Source: Penelope pileata
Taxonomy: Eukaryota > Chordata > Aves > Galliformes > Cracidae
Reading direction: 5' to 3'
Assembly: GCA_013396635.1 (NCBI GenBank)
Contig: WBMW01000797.1
Span: forward strand, 831,787 to 895,786
Length of the DNA: 64,000 bases
The position numbers were made by a program, and so were the translations under genes. Positions 12,100 to 24,500 of the stretch are shown here, piece after piece. Position 1 is the stretch's first letter, and the number at the start of each line of letters is the position of its first letter. The notes under the pieces are model-generated. The model was not told the origin of the DNA. It did not search any database and saw nothing but the letters and a program-made list of their open reading frames with translations.

Positions 12100-15000
12100 A
12101 TAGGACTGTGGGGAAGGTTAGAATTAAAAGAAAATCACTGCTAACAGAAATGGAGTGTGACTGGATGGAAAACAAATTGCTCTGGGTACTGGGAAACTGC
12201 CTGCAGTGACCTAAGGGTAAAACCTGTAGTGTACTTAATGATGTGCTTACTGGCTGGCATGGAGCCTGCTTTGAATATGAGCTGAGAAATACTGCGCAGC
12301 CTGGCTGAGCTAATTGGGGGATGGAGGAGCAGGGCTTTAGGAAACAAAGAGCTGCTCCTTGCTGCAAGAGTCAAGAGGCACTGGGATGTAAACCTCTGCT
12401 TTTTCCTATGTGTGTATGGAGCGCCGTGTGCAAGTCGGCATAAAATATGTGGATTAACGACATTCTTACTTCCTTAATTTTGAGATTTTGCAATGTTTCA
12501 CCTCTCTTTCAGAACATTTAATTATGTCTATCACCCAGTAAAAGAAAAAGAAGATTACTGAGGATTATTAGATAAGTTATTAAATTCTAAGATGTGTTTT
12601 TGAATATGTGAGTACAGTTTCCATTTGGTAAGCTTGATTTGTCAGTTGACAGGAAACAAGAGAGCACCGATTTCTGTCTCAGTATAATTCCTGTTACTGA
12701 ACTAATTACCTGCCATGTGTAACTGGAGAATTCAGAAAAACTCTGAACATCACTAACAAAGCCTTGAAGCATGAAGTCATGTGTTTATCAAGGATTTCTA
12801 CATCACAGGGAATTTTCATTTATGTAACAAAAAATACAGTGAGGGCTCGATGGTGAAAGAGATGGCAGATCTTTATAGTCATTGCAGAATATGCTTCTTC
12901 TATGAGAGCTACCGCTGACTGTTTCTGATGACTGCAACAGGGATGTCTTCAAATAAGAGCGGAGTTAAATTGTGCACATTCATGTTCTGGTATGTGCTCT
13001 CCAGCTGCCATCGGAGAAGCCCTGGGCAGCCCCTGGGGCACCTGCCCTGTGCTGCCTGGACCAAGCTTCCACACAGCTCCAGGCTCTGTGCCAAGCTCTG
13101 GATCTGATGGATGGATAGTATTGCAGGGCCTGAACAATAATGGCTTTATAAATTAAATGATCAGTAAAGATGTGATTTTTAATCTTTGCGGATTCTTCAA
13201 GTCAGAATTAAGATTCTTATGTAATTTCCACTTGCATAGATCCTACTCCTACTAAAGTCAGTGATAGTATATCATCATATAAAGACATCTTTGTCAATTG
13301 CATTTTACAAGGCAACTGAGTGCTGGTGTTAGCATGCAGAGCCCATTGACAATTGTAGAGCCATTTCCCTTCAGAATGCTGAAACATTCATTCGTACATG
13401 TGCATTTTTCCGACAACTTCTCCCACAAGAACTTTTAAATTAATGCTCTATTCTGATCTCCAAGAGTATAATTTTGTCATGTGCTATTGTATACACTGTC
13501 TATGAAAGCACACAAATGAAAATTTAAACTCTCATCTATGAACAAATGTTCTGTCTGCCGAACACTAGGACTTGAGCTAGGACTTTCCACACAGAGAGAA
13601 GAGAACAGAATATATCAGAGGTGAAGCAGAATAAAATCTGTGCAGTGGAGCCATTTCCACCAGATCCACTACGGCATCTTTTTCACACTATATTGCCGGT
13701 AGCCACACATGGAATTCAATATGACCCAATAAATCCCTCTTCATGAGAAGCACTGTTTAATTCCAGAAACATTACAGAACATTAAAGAACGAGACTGAGA
13801 GAAACTTCACCAGTGATGCTAGTCACTGCTTCAAAGTAGTGTTTTTACTCAGTTGTTTCATTTTGTTTTTCTAATGATTGCTGTGCTACAGATTGATCTT
13901 ACAGAACATAAAGTAAAGCACTTTTAGTCTCCCTAATTGTATCTGACAGATTTAGACAAGTATTCTTTTATTCAATTAACAATTAAATAAGGTGTTACTT
14001 TTCTGCAGACAGTTCATAATGTATTGACATTTGAATGATAAATATTCACTAGATTAGATATTTGGAACAGTAGTGGATAACTATCAGTAGATACCGAATA
14101 AAACCAGAGATTTATAGGACCCATAGTTCTGTTTCAGATGACTCCAAAGAACACTTGTACCTAATGGTAGAAACTTGACCTAGAGACCACTGTGCTCTTA
14201 GTTAGAAGATAAACAGTTCAAAACAGCTTCAACAGAACCTCACAACAGTGAGTTTCACAGTTTAATCATGCTTTGGGGCATAGAACACGTACTCCTCTTT
14301 CATTCATTTTGTGGCTTAATAATTTGAGGTTGCTTATATTTCTGCTGCAAGTTTTGAAAAAAATAAACTTTTTGTTGCTGAATTATCAGTAAGTCTACAG
14401 CAACAAATCAATACAGAGAATTACTAATGCTAAAAGTGACTAGCAGAGGGTTTTGGTGCATTGTCTGATCAAACTATTTCAGAAACTTCAGATAGAAAAT
14501 GGATAAACAGCAAAAATTCATGGTTAGAGTTTCTCCCTCAGCTATGCAACCGCTGTGCCTGCTGTTGATGTTCCAGCTTTATGAAAGGAATGGGTATGTT
14601 GCCACCATGCTAAAGTTTCTGTAACGGAGATGCAGCTGTGAAGTGAAGGGCCAAGACGAAGGCATTGAAGTGCCTCAAGGGCCACGCTGAAGTAGAAGAG
14701 TAAAGAAAACTGTGAATAACCAGGGAAAGAGAAAAAAATATCCAGGTATGTTCATGCACAGGCACACACACTGTTATTTCTCAAGGTGGATTGGTTTGAT
14801 AAAAATTATGACCTTTTTTCCTCTCCCTTAGTTTATTTTTCAGTACTAAAAATATTGCAAGTGCCTGAGGCGTAAGTCAGAGCAAACCTCCATTATCACT
14901 CCAGAGACTTGGCACTTTGCTCATTAGGCTCCTTAGGATCTAACTGAGTGACCTTGTTTGGTGGGAAGGCACAGATGGAGTCTGTCAGTAAATCTTGTTA

Positions 15001-18000
15001 ATGTAACAAGTATTCCTACTGTTAGATGAGTTTTGCACCTCGTAGAAGCGTTTCAATCCCAAGTAAACAACCACCATTCACTCCTACCAATGTCAGCCCC
15101 CTTATTTCATGCCACCAGGTATTTCAGCATTTGTTTTTGCTGTGAATTACCAAAAAAGAACATCTTGCTGTGAGTGTAGGATGATCTTTCTCTCAAAGGC
15201 AGTCATGCACCTTGCTTCTAAGGAAAGTGATGTTTGCTTTTAAATTTGGAAGTGTTACCTGTTAAACACAACAGCTTTCTTCTGCTGTGAATCTTTCCTG
15301 AGGTTAAAAAATATTTTTATGACAGGAATGCAGATTTTTTCCTACACTCATGCTCATCCAGCTGTACTATGTAACATGCACAGCTAATGCATAACATAAT
15401 AAATAAGTGGTTTATTTATGAAATCATTTTAAGTGGTTCAAAATTTTGGGATCTAGCCACCATCTTGAATCTGTGAGAAAATGAAAAGATAGTTTCAAAG
15501 TGCTTCAGAAAGTCAAGGTTGAAAAGATTATAGTACCTTCATTCAATAAATCGCTTTGGGTAAAGGAAAAGGGTTACAACATTTAAACCTATGTTCAGTC
15601 TAGCTTAAATATTTACGTAAAATTCAGTAGTGTGAAAAGTAGTTACAACCCTGAACACCAGGATAAATGTCGTGCTGAATAAGCAGTCATATTTCCTAAC
15701 TGTTTTGCATCATTAATGCAAAGCAGCAAAGCTAGAGTGCTTACATTAGGGGCCCCCATTTTTCATTTGTATTCTTAGATTTGTTTACTAAGTCTCCCAG
15801 TCCCAAAGGGATTGTGAGGGCACAGCTTGAGAGCAACAGCTTTATGTATTTTTAACTTATATTCTGTGTTGGCTTACAGATGGAAGAATACAGCTTGTAG
15901 TCAGGGTGTCTCTGTGATGCTAGCTGAGGGCTTTGCTTTCTTAGAAAGAGGAGAACAATGAGAAGAAACCACACTACTTTGACTTTTGCCTTTCCACCCC
16001 TCGTCCCTCTCCTATAAGTCAGTAACATTCTGCATTACAAAAGCATTTTCCCCCACGTATATTTTGCCAAGTTCTTCTTTCTAAAGTTCAAATCACTTCC
16101 TTATTAGTTAAAAGTTTTCTTTGCTACCTGCTACTGTAGGGATTATAAGAAATTAAATTCAGGATAGCAAATATCTTCACAGGCAGAGGAATACAACCTT
16201 CCTGCAAGCTTAATTAAACTAGAGAAGGTGGCCTGATAGCAGATAATACACTGCTAACTAGACAACGAAGGTAGGAATAGACAGGCAGAAAAGGACAAGC
16301 TATCATTATTAAAATCTTTATGTTGCATGGAAACTGATGTCCAGGTGCTGATAGCACAAGAATGGAAACGGCTTTTCAGGATCTGACACGATAGAAACTA
16401 GCAGAGTTAGGCAAGTGCATGGGAGGGAGAAATATGGTGGAAACGTTTGTTTTGAAGCACAGCTCTGGCAAACTGCTTTCAACATTGTTATTACTGGTAA
16501 AGTTTGAATAGCAGTGACTTATCTTTTTCTTGGCTTCAAAGTCTTCGACAAGAAGTGAAATTATGATCAAGTCCGACCCATGACTTCAGAGACAAGAGTC
16601 ACCTTCCTCTGGCTGCAGAAAGGGTAAAAAGTCACATAATTGCTGCTGCCACATTCCTTCATACGTAACAGGAGGTTATCTCCTTCCTTCCTTTGTTTTG
16701 TTACTAGAGTCTTGACCTGGCAAAAGCTCAAACATTTGAAGCTACTGCACAGCATGAGGAATAAATACATCTACTTTTGGATGGTACAATACTAGATTAT
16801 TCCTTAGTTAAAATTCTCCCTCAAGATGTGTATGTAGGCATTCTAGAAGACTGGCCTGAACACAGTGCTATAGACTTGATGGAAGACAGTTCTGTGAAGC
16901 GCAAATTCTGCAAACAAAACAGTCAGAAGGAAATTTCGAAGAAAGTATTTTAACTTTACCCTTTCCTTCAGTGAGCTCTAATTAGGGCTTGCATAACATG
17001 TGAAGACCTTTCAAAGACTAAGTTGTTATCTGAGGCAATTTTGCATGCTGCAGTTGTAAAACTGAAATAATGCTGTTCTAATAAATGGGCTTTATTATTT
17101 CTAAGATGGATAGGTCAGGATTGCCAAGCCCTTCCTTTCACTTGTTCCTGTTCACTCAAGCTATTTTCTTGTTACAGTGGCCCTGCATTGTAGTAATCAG
17201 TGTATTCCAAGTGTCCTGTCCTGCATTACTACAGGTGCCTGCAGTAATGAAATGGCAAGCCTTAGCAATTCTCTCTTGTAATGGTTTGTTCTTATAGTTA
17301 ATTGACATAGCCATGCAAGTAGAGCCTTAGATTGCTTCTGCATCACTGCAGACTCACTTTCAGAGAAAAAATTCTGGTCCTAGGAAAATACCATTCACTT
17401 TGACAGAGAGGCCCTGCAATGAAAGCCTGAGGCAGGTGGAAGAAGTGGAGCCTGAAATTCAGATTGCCCTCATTTTATCAAAGCAAAATTACCTTTTCCC
17501 TCAGGTACTTTGTAAGATATTTCCATTACTAGCTGATTGTAGTCAATTCCTCCTTAGCCTTCCAGATTTTTTGAATTTGTGTTCAAATGCAGTTTACCCT
17601 TATACTTCAACAATTGGGGTTTTGGTTTCACAAACATCAGAGCAAGTATGCCATTGAATAAAGGCACCAGAGGTGTCCTGGATGCTCAATAAAAGAACAC
17701 CAGTAAAATAAGTCAGAGTTCTAGAGTCAGTTTGCTGCTGACTGACTTATTTGCTTTTGGTCTGTTGAAATAACAGTGCTGCCTTCTGTAGCTTGGTCTT
17801 ATGACTACTCTGCTTCATTGTTGTTTTTGGCTCAAATAACATTCATCTGGTGCCTTCAGGTCATGAAAAAATATTGCAGGTGAAAAGAAAACAGTTCCCA
17901 CTGCTTCATTCATTTAGGACACACTTTTTTCCTCCCTACGTGCCACTGTCACCACCCTTAAAGCAAGCCTGTTTTGCAAAAGAAGAAGCAAAACTGTGTC
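12100..18000. other. Non-coding stretch, no gene seen
   Basis: AT-rich with frames of up to 119 codons (minus, 12008-12367), none with a recognisable signature. A second small GC-rich patch lies at 12995-13110. Between 13140 and 16370 there is no open frame of 60 codons or more on either strand, which strongly suggests non-coding sequence. No mobile element was recognised. Confidence 0.65.
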
Positions 18001-18014
18001 AGAGAGAGAGAGAG
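18001..18014. repeat. (AG)7 microsatellite
   Basis: Seven AG units in a row. Simple sequence. Confidence 0.85.
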
Positions 18015-18809
18015 AAGCTAGTCCTCCTTCCTTAAAAGAGCTCTGATTTTCCTGCAAAACTTCAACAGCAGTATATTTCTCATTTAAAGAGTAGAAAACT
18101 CTTCCTCATTGAGGAAAGCTCTAATTTGTACTGGCCTACCTGAGACTGGATTCAGGATCCCTCTGTAATGCATGGTGTCTGGAAGGATCTAAATCAAGCA
18201 CTTAAACCTCCTTCCCAATCTCTGTAGTGTGTATATGCGTGTGGTGTACATGCACACATATATAAATACAGAAGATGACATATTTCAGATTCATAACCTA
18301 AAGAGGAGAGAGAATTACAGCACAATAGCCTCATGAAAGTACTTAGTTGATAATTAAACTCCACTAATCTCAAAGAGAACAAATGCTATTTTTCTGAAGT
18401 CTCACATGTTACCCAAAATAATCTTAGCAGGAATCTGGACCTTAGTAGTGACTGGCTTCAACTCCAGTGCCCTTGCTTTGTGTCATGGCATGGATTGTTT
18501 CTCCAATCGATAGAGAGCAATTTCCAATCAAGGAAAACAATTGCACATTGGTTTATTTTGATCCATTTTCAGATAGGATTTCTACAGTCTCCTATGGATT
18601 TGCAGCTGCTCAATTGCAGTCTAATTGCATGACCTCTGTAGAGCAATGCCCAAGGAGTGTCAGTAGTACACTCGGACATACAGAGTGAAGCAAGAGTTGT
18701 ACATGAAAATGAAGACAGCACATTGAGATATGTGTGCTATATCCTTGCTTACAAAAATTCTAGTGTTTATATGACCCTAAAATGCCCACAACCCATTAAC
18801 TTGTTGTAG

Positions 18810-18832
18810 GACATACAGAAAGACATACAGAA
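18810..18832. repeat. Short tandem duplication, 11-base unit
   Basis: GACATACAGAA occurs at 18810-18820 and again at 18822-18832, a 12-base period. Probably replication slippage. Confidence 0.7.
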
Positions 18833-19740
18833 CTACTCACACAAAAATGTGTGTGCCTTCTTTACAGAGGAAAGAATAAAACAAAGGTGTGGTACCTTAT
18901 ATAGCAAAATTCCTGAAGAATTTCTTTGTTAAAAACTGAGGAAAGACCTTTTAGCAGTGCTAGCCTACTAGACAAGATCACAAGTCATGAGGAACTGGGA
19001 GAGTCCTTCAATCTTCTGGATAATCCAGGTCTGGCTCTCAGCCTGTGCTTTGGGGCATTTTATCTTTTCAGTGCTCACTTCTTTATTGCTGGAACCTCAA
19101 TTTCTGTTGACATATCAAGGAATAAAGGAGTTATAGCAATGCATGGCAACAGCTTGTATCAAGACAGTTCAGAAAAGGGAGTGAAAGGTACAGTTTCTCT
19201 TCAAAGGTGCAGGGGTAAGATAGCTGGCCAAAGTCATTTCCCACGTTGAAATTTTCTATACAAGTGGAGATTGCTATTCGAATCTCAAGAAAAGGGTGGT
19301 AGTGAACGTGGGTGCCAGGAGAACTTCTTCAAGTCTCAGCTTAAAAGAAGTCACCCATTTCCACATAAGGACACAAACAAATTTAGATCCAGCTGGATAC
19401 ATCTATCAGATAAGCCTCCTCATCTAAGTGAAGAGACCACAAATTCTGCAATTCATTCTGATGACTGTCATGGTGAAAAATATTTCCTACCTACGATCTT
19501 CCTCAAGACACTTAATCAGTCTCGTCTCTAACAGAATCCCCAAATTTTGGAATAAGCTTGTAAGAGTACTGGGAAAATTTAAAGCCATCATTAAGAAGGA
19601 AGGAATCCACAGTGCCTTCTAACTCATTGGAAACTTTTCTGCCTGCCTTTTAGGGCAGCTGAAAGTTATTCTTTGCAGACATGCTGAGAATGACACTCAC
19701 TTATGGATGCCTTGCCACTGGACTTCACAACTATGCAGGT

Positions 19741-19779
19741 CAGTAAATAACTAAATGCCATTTACAGCAGTAAATAACT
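19741..19779. repeat. 12-base direct repeat
   Basis: CAGTAAATAACT is present at 19741-19752 and 19768-19779, a 27-base period. The sequence between the copies is not repeated. Confidence 0.65.
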
Positions 19780-21504
19780 GTTTGCCAGCTCTCAGTGAAA
19801 AGCCAGAAAAGCTTTCTTCCAAAGGCACTCGTTATATACATTGAAAGAGAAACTTCAATTCTGTAAAAACAACTCTTAAACAGGAGAAAAAAATAGCACA
19901 GAATAAAACTGCAGTACAGAAATGCAAAGTAGCAGTTATATTCAGGCCATTTCCACTAAGAACTGCAGGTAGAGTCTCTTAACAGCCAGCTCTCAAGTCT
20001 GTAGGGCTAAGTACAGGCTGGCTCTGTCACCCCAACAGTGAGCTCGAGGTCTTCCTATTTTGAGGTATCCTGGCCAGAAGCGAAGGCAATAGGCTCAAAA
20101 GAAGCAACCAGCAACTGACAATACAAAATCCAGCTTATTTTCCAGTGACAAAAGCAGAATGTTGCTTTAGTCCATACAAAGTTTCATGAACAATTTCCTA
20201 AAGAAAACAAGAATAGTTAAAGAAAACATCAAGCCCAGGCCAGGTGTGTCTGACCCCTAGACCCCGTGGGAGCTGATGGAATTGGAGGACAGAATTCAGT
20301 GACTTTGTGCTGGCAACAGGCTGGGAAGGGGTATGAGGAGTGACCCACTAGACTGCCACAGTATTCCAATGTAAGAGTGGGAAAATCATTTCAATAAGGT
20401 TGATGCCAGTGTGAGCAGGTCTTTATTCGTACAGTAGATATGCTATTTTGATGCTGTAGTGAAGCTGTGACTCTTGTTCACAAAACACCTGGCTTTATAA
20501 CTCATATTGGTAAGAGTGCAAATGTATAGTGCCAGGCATTTGTAATTTAGGACAAAGATCTCACAGAGTGACACAGAAAACTATCTTCATTTTAAATCAC
20601 AGTAAGCCAGCTTCTACTAAGAAATCTTCCAATAGCGCCAAATGAAAACCCACTAATGACAGCAGTTGGTCAACTGACACTTAGGGTCTTAATTCCCATT
20701 TTATACTTTTTTTTGTTTTTTGCAACCTGTGCTCTGGCAAATCTTGCTTAATCTCACTCAAATCTCACAAACTTATACAGCTCGTTTGTTTTGTTCTGGT
20801 TTTCTTCTCACATCATTGGTTGTACCTAACTACTTAGAGAAAATCATTTCTTTAATTACTTTCATTGTTTTAGTTCTGGGACTGACGGGTGGATTTTATT
20901 ATTTTTCACTTAATCTGCATGTTCTTGTTGGACAAATTAGTAACAACTTAGTGTCACATATCACTGCTACTCTTCCAGAGCTACTTTCCCACATTGTAAG
21001 GTGTGAATAAAGAGGTTCTAATTCTCGGTACATGTTTTTTGAATAGTTTCTAGAATATTTATTAAAAAACACAGCAACCTGCCAAAGCACAAGGGCATCA
21101 CTTTATACTCTCCTTACATCTGCTTCATTTCAGAATGTTTGTTGCTTGAAGAAACTAGCACTTGATAGCAATAATACTGAACAGAAAAGTAGTTTTTACT
21201 TATATGTTTACATTTTTTTTTTTCCAAGAGAACACTGCCTTAATAAAGTTCCTGATAAAACTCTCATTTAGGTGAAATGTCAGTATTGATCTGGCCTGAA
21301 CTCAGAAGTTCACCAATTTTAACTTTGAAGGTGAATAAGAACTTTTATTTTTCCTACCAAACCAGCCTTTAATGTTCGTTAAAGTGAAAATTTAGCTTCT
21401 CATAGCATTTCCCCCCTACACAAACACTCAGATTATTTGATTAAGCATTAGATGGGATAATGCACAATCCTTGCTTGATTTTAATTATCTCGGACTCTGA
21501 TGCC

Positions 21505-21530
21505 AATGCCAGTGATGACAAATGCCAGTG
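21505..21530. repeat. 10-base direct repeat
   Basis: AATGCCAGTG occurs at 21505-21514 and 21521-21530. Minor local duplication. Confidence 0.6.
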
Positions 21531-24500
21531 GGAGTTCTGAAAGCAAGCACAGGGAAAGTCAAGGGTCAGACTGCACACCTTCACAACTTTCATGCAGTTA
21601 GTTTCTAAAATACTTTGCCTTAATTACTTCTCCCACAGTTTTAGCAAATTTTGTCACATGGATTATGCTTGTTTGAGAACACAGTTAAAACTCAATACAT
21701 GCTTTTCCTTGTTTCTACTACATATGTATTACTAACTGAAACACCTTGTGATGTATTTTTTCCAAAGTCATCTGTATGAAATAAGTTCAGGAAAATTTTG
21801 GTAAAGTTACTATGAAAGTTTAGATGAATTCCCATTAAATCATGGTTATTTTTCCTTATGTTTGAGTACAAGGTAATAGTAATTTTTATAATATATAGCA
21901 AATTAGCAACTGAACCAAAGAAGCAATTTTATGGCAGCTGACCTTTAGACTTCATTGTACGTTACCAAACACACCTTGTCCAGGTAATAGTCCTTTTTGT
22001 CACACATCATTGTAGCAAGAAATTATAGAAAATGCATTGGAGAGATTCCTTACAATGTTTCAAGTCAGGGTTAATTATGTCATTTGTTTCCATCAAGATG
22101 CTGTGATAGTGTTACACCAAAAGGTTTGTAGGAAGTCCAGTTGTAATGCATCGGTAACAAAATGGCTCATTCGAAAAGACTTTGGATGTTTTGCCATTCA
22201 CTTTTGAAAAACCTTTTCATGTACATTTCTTACTATATCCATTTTAAGGAATGTCTAAAAACAATTATTGTAGCCTAAGTATTTAACAAGTATACATAAA
22301 AATAATTTATATATAAGACACTGAAGAGTTAAGAAAATCATTCCACCAGTCTGTATCATCCTTTCCAGCTTCTTAAAAGAGCAGCGCATATTTCTTTATG
22401 ACAAGTCTTTCTACTTGACCGATAAGAGCCTCCTGTGTCCTAGGGGTAGTTCATGCAATTAAAAGAAATAGGTGAAATTCAAAAAGATAGCATGTAGGGG
22501 ATAGTCATGGGCTGATGGAAAGAATCTGTAAAACACAGTTGTCAGTGCTCATTACTATCATAATCTCTAATGTCGATCTAATACAGAACATGATTCTTCA
22601 AAATGTTAACCATAAGCTGCATTTAAAGTATGTGAGCCAATCCTTCTTACTTAAAAACGTATGTTTATTGCTTTTGTAGTTACTAAGATTCAAGCACATA
22701 CTTCACATGCTTTGCTAAGTGAGATTGCAGTGGGAAACAGCATATTCTAGAGCTCTTGCTTCAAGTATTTCCACTTCTGATTGTACTTCCACTCTTCCCA
22801 TAAGAAGCCATTATTATTCAGAAACAAATCCCCCCAGAGCTTTCTTGGAGGATTTTTTTATGATGAAAAATATAGAAAGGCAGGTGTGTGCCATGTCAGA
22901 AGACACTGATCAGTTGTTGTAGAGGCATCGTTGTCATTAACTGAAGTGAAAAACAAGAACTGCTCTCTGAGGTGAAGCAAGAGAAGACAATTTTCTTGAT
23001 ATTTGGGCATAATTCAGTTTAAGACTAACTTTGCTAGTCTTAAAGCACTAGAATATTATAACTGAAAACGAAGCACACTTCCTCAAACTTCCTGAGCAAA
23101 ACTGAAATTTAAACCAAATTTTAAATGATCTCTTTGTGGAATATGACTTCTTCATTGGTAGTGAATATTTCTGGTCAACTGGCTGGTACAAGAAACAGAT
23201 AGAATCATGACATCTGCTGCAGAACTGACCAAGTATATATACCATGACTTAATTTTTCCAGGGAGAGCCCACATCCTCTGCGTGTAAACGTTTGAAAACT
23301 TTTTAAAAATAGGAATGACAATGTGTCTCTTCTACATCCTTCTCAATCTGCAAATAAAACAATCTGACTAGCTTATAAGCTTTTACTTCTTTTCCCATTG
23401 TTTGCAGTGTGGAAGAATGAGGAAATGTGGTTTCCTTGCAGCATGGAAAGAGCTGACATAGATCTTCTCTCTCCATGGTGACCTTGTTCCTATAAATAAT
23501 CTGTTCCACAGACACCTGGGGGACTGGCGTGGTGCCTCATTCAGTTCCCAAGGTTCCTGCCTCCTGTTGAGAACTGTACCACAGATGAAAGGCTGCAAGA
23601 GACAGCCCCAACTGCAGTTTGAATATTAGGGCAAGTGGTTTGTGCAGGATTTTACACTAGAAGACACAGAGCAGAGAGTGGAAGACAGATCTGGTGTGAT
23701 TATAGCAAACAGCATGGCTTTTCATGGGGTGCATTTTTGTATTCCTAATCAGATGAAACTGCAGTGCTGAAATCTGGAATACAAATGCCCTGACAGAAGT
23801 ACTTCAATCTCACCATGTTCTGGAGAACTTTGGCATTAGCTTTACACTTTCCTGTGTGTATGTTCAGCTTGAACTCAGAAAGCAACTTTTGATACCTGCT
23901 CTGGGAGTGCACAGATAAAATCCCTGGAGACAAGAATCTGTTTAAAATTGTACCTCGAACAGGTCAGATGACACGCTCTAGATGCTTTTCCTTCAATGCA
24001 TGGCTTACAGGAGATGTGATTTGTCTCCTTCAACTTCCAGAAGCTCAGCTGAGATCTTAAGTCAGGAATAGTAAAGTCATTCTTGGATGCTTCTTTTAAA
24101 AACTACAGAAATTGGGCTGCGTGTACACACCAAAAAGAAGCATTGTAGTTACATTCAGTGACAGAGAACCCATGGAAGCTCTTCTATCAATTGCATTTGA
24201 CCAAAGCTGAGGAGCACCACTTCTTAGTGATAAAGAAAGCATTTATAGCATGCAAGGCATCTGCTGCTTGACACAGAACTCGCCTTATAGTCTTTTGCTC
24301 TCTATAGGGAGCTGGTTTCAGTCAGTCAACTTGGACTTGGACAGATCAGGTGTAGAAGTCTGCATCCCTTTCCATGACTCATAAGAACCTAGAGCCAGCA
24401 GAGAGGCAAACTGCTGCAAGCATATATGCAATTCCAGTATTTCTGTTCTTTTTGTGCAAACATGCTTGAGCTTCCATGCCTGTAAAGTCTGGCCATTAAG

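Noticed and set aside
18220..18265. Alternating purine-pyrimidine text, considered as a palindrome or Z-DNA element
   Set aside because: Arms do not pair cleanly, and similar degenerate TG/TA text occurs at 33545-33590 and 63331-63358.
18926..19531. Consecutive plus frames of 107 and 86 codons, considered as a decayed retroviral or LINE gene
   Set aside because: No protease, reverse transcriptase, integrase or other retroelement motif can be read in any frame.
20720..21010. 96-codon frame with a hydrophobic stretch, considered as a small membrane protein
   Set aside because: T-rich DNA gives Leu, Phe and Ile codons by itself; there is no start context, family or neighbour to support it.
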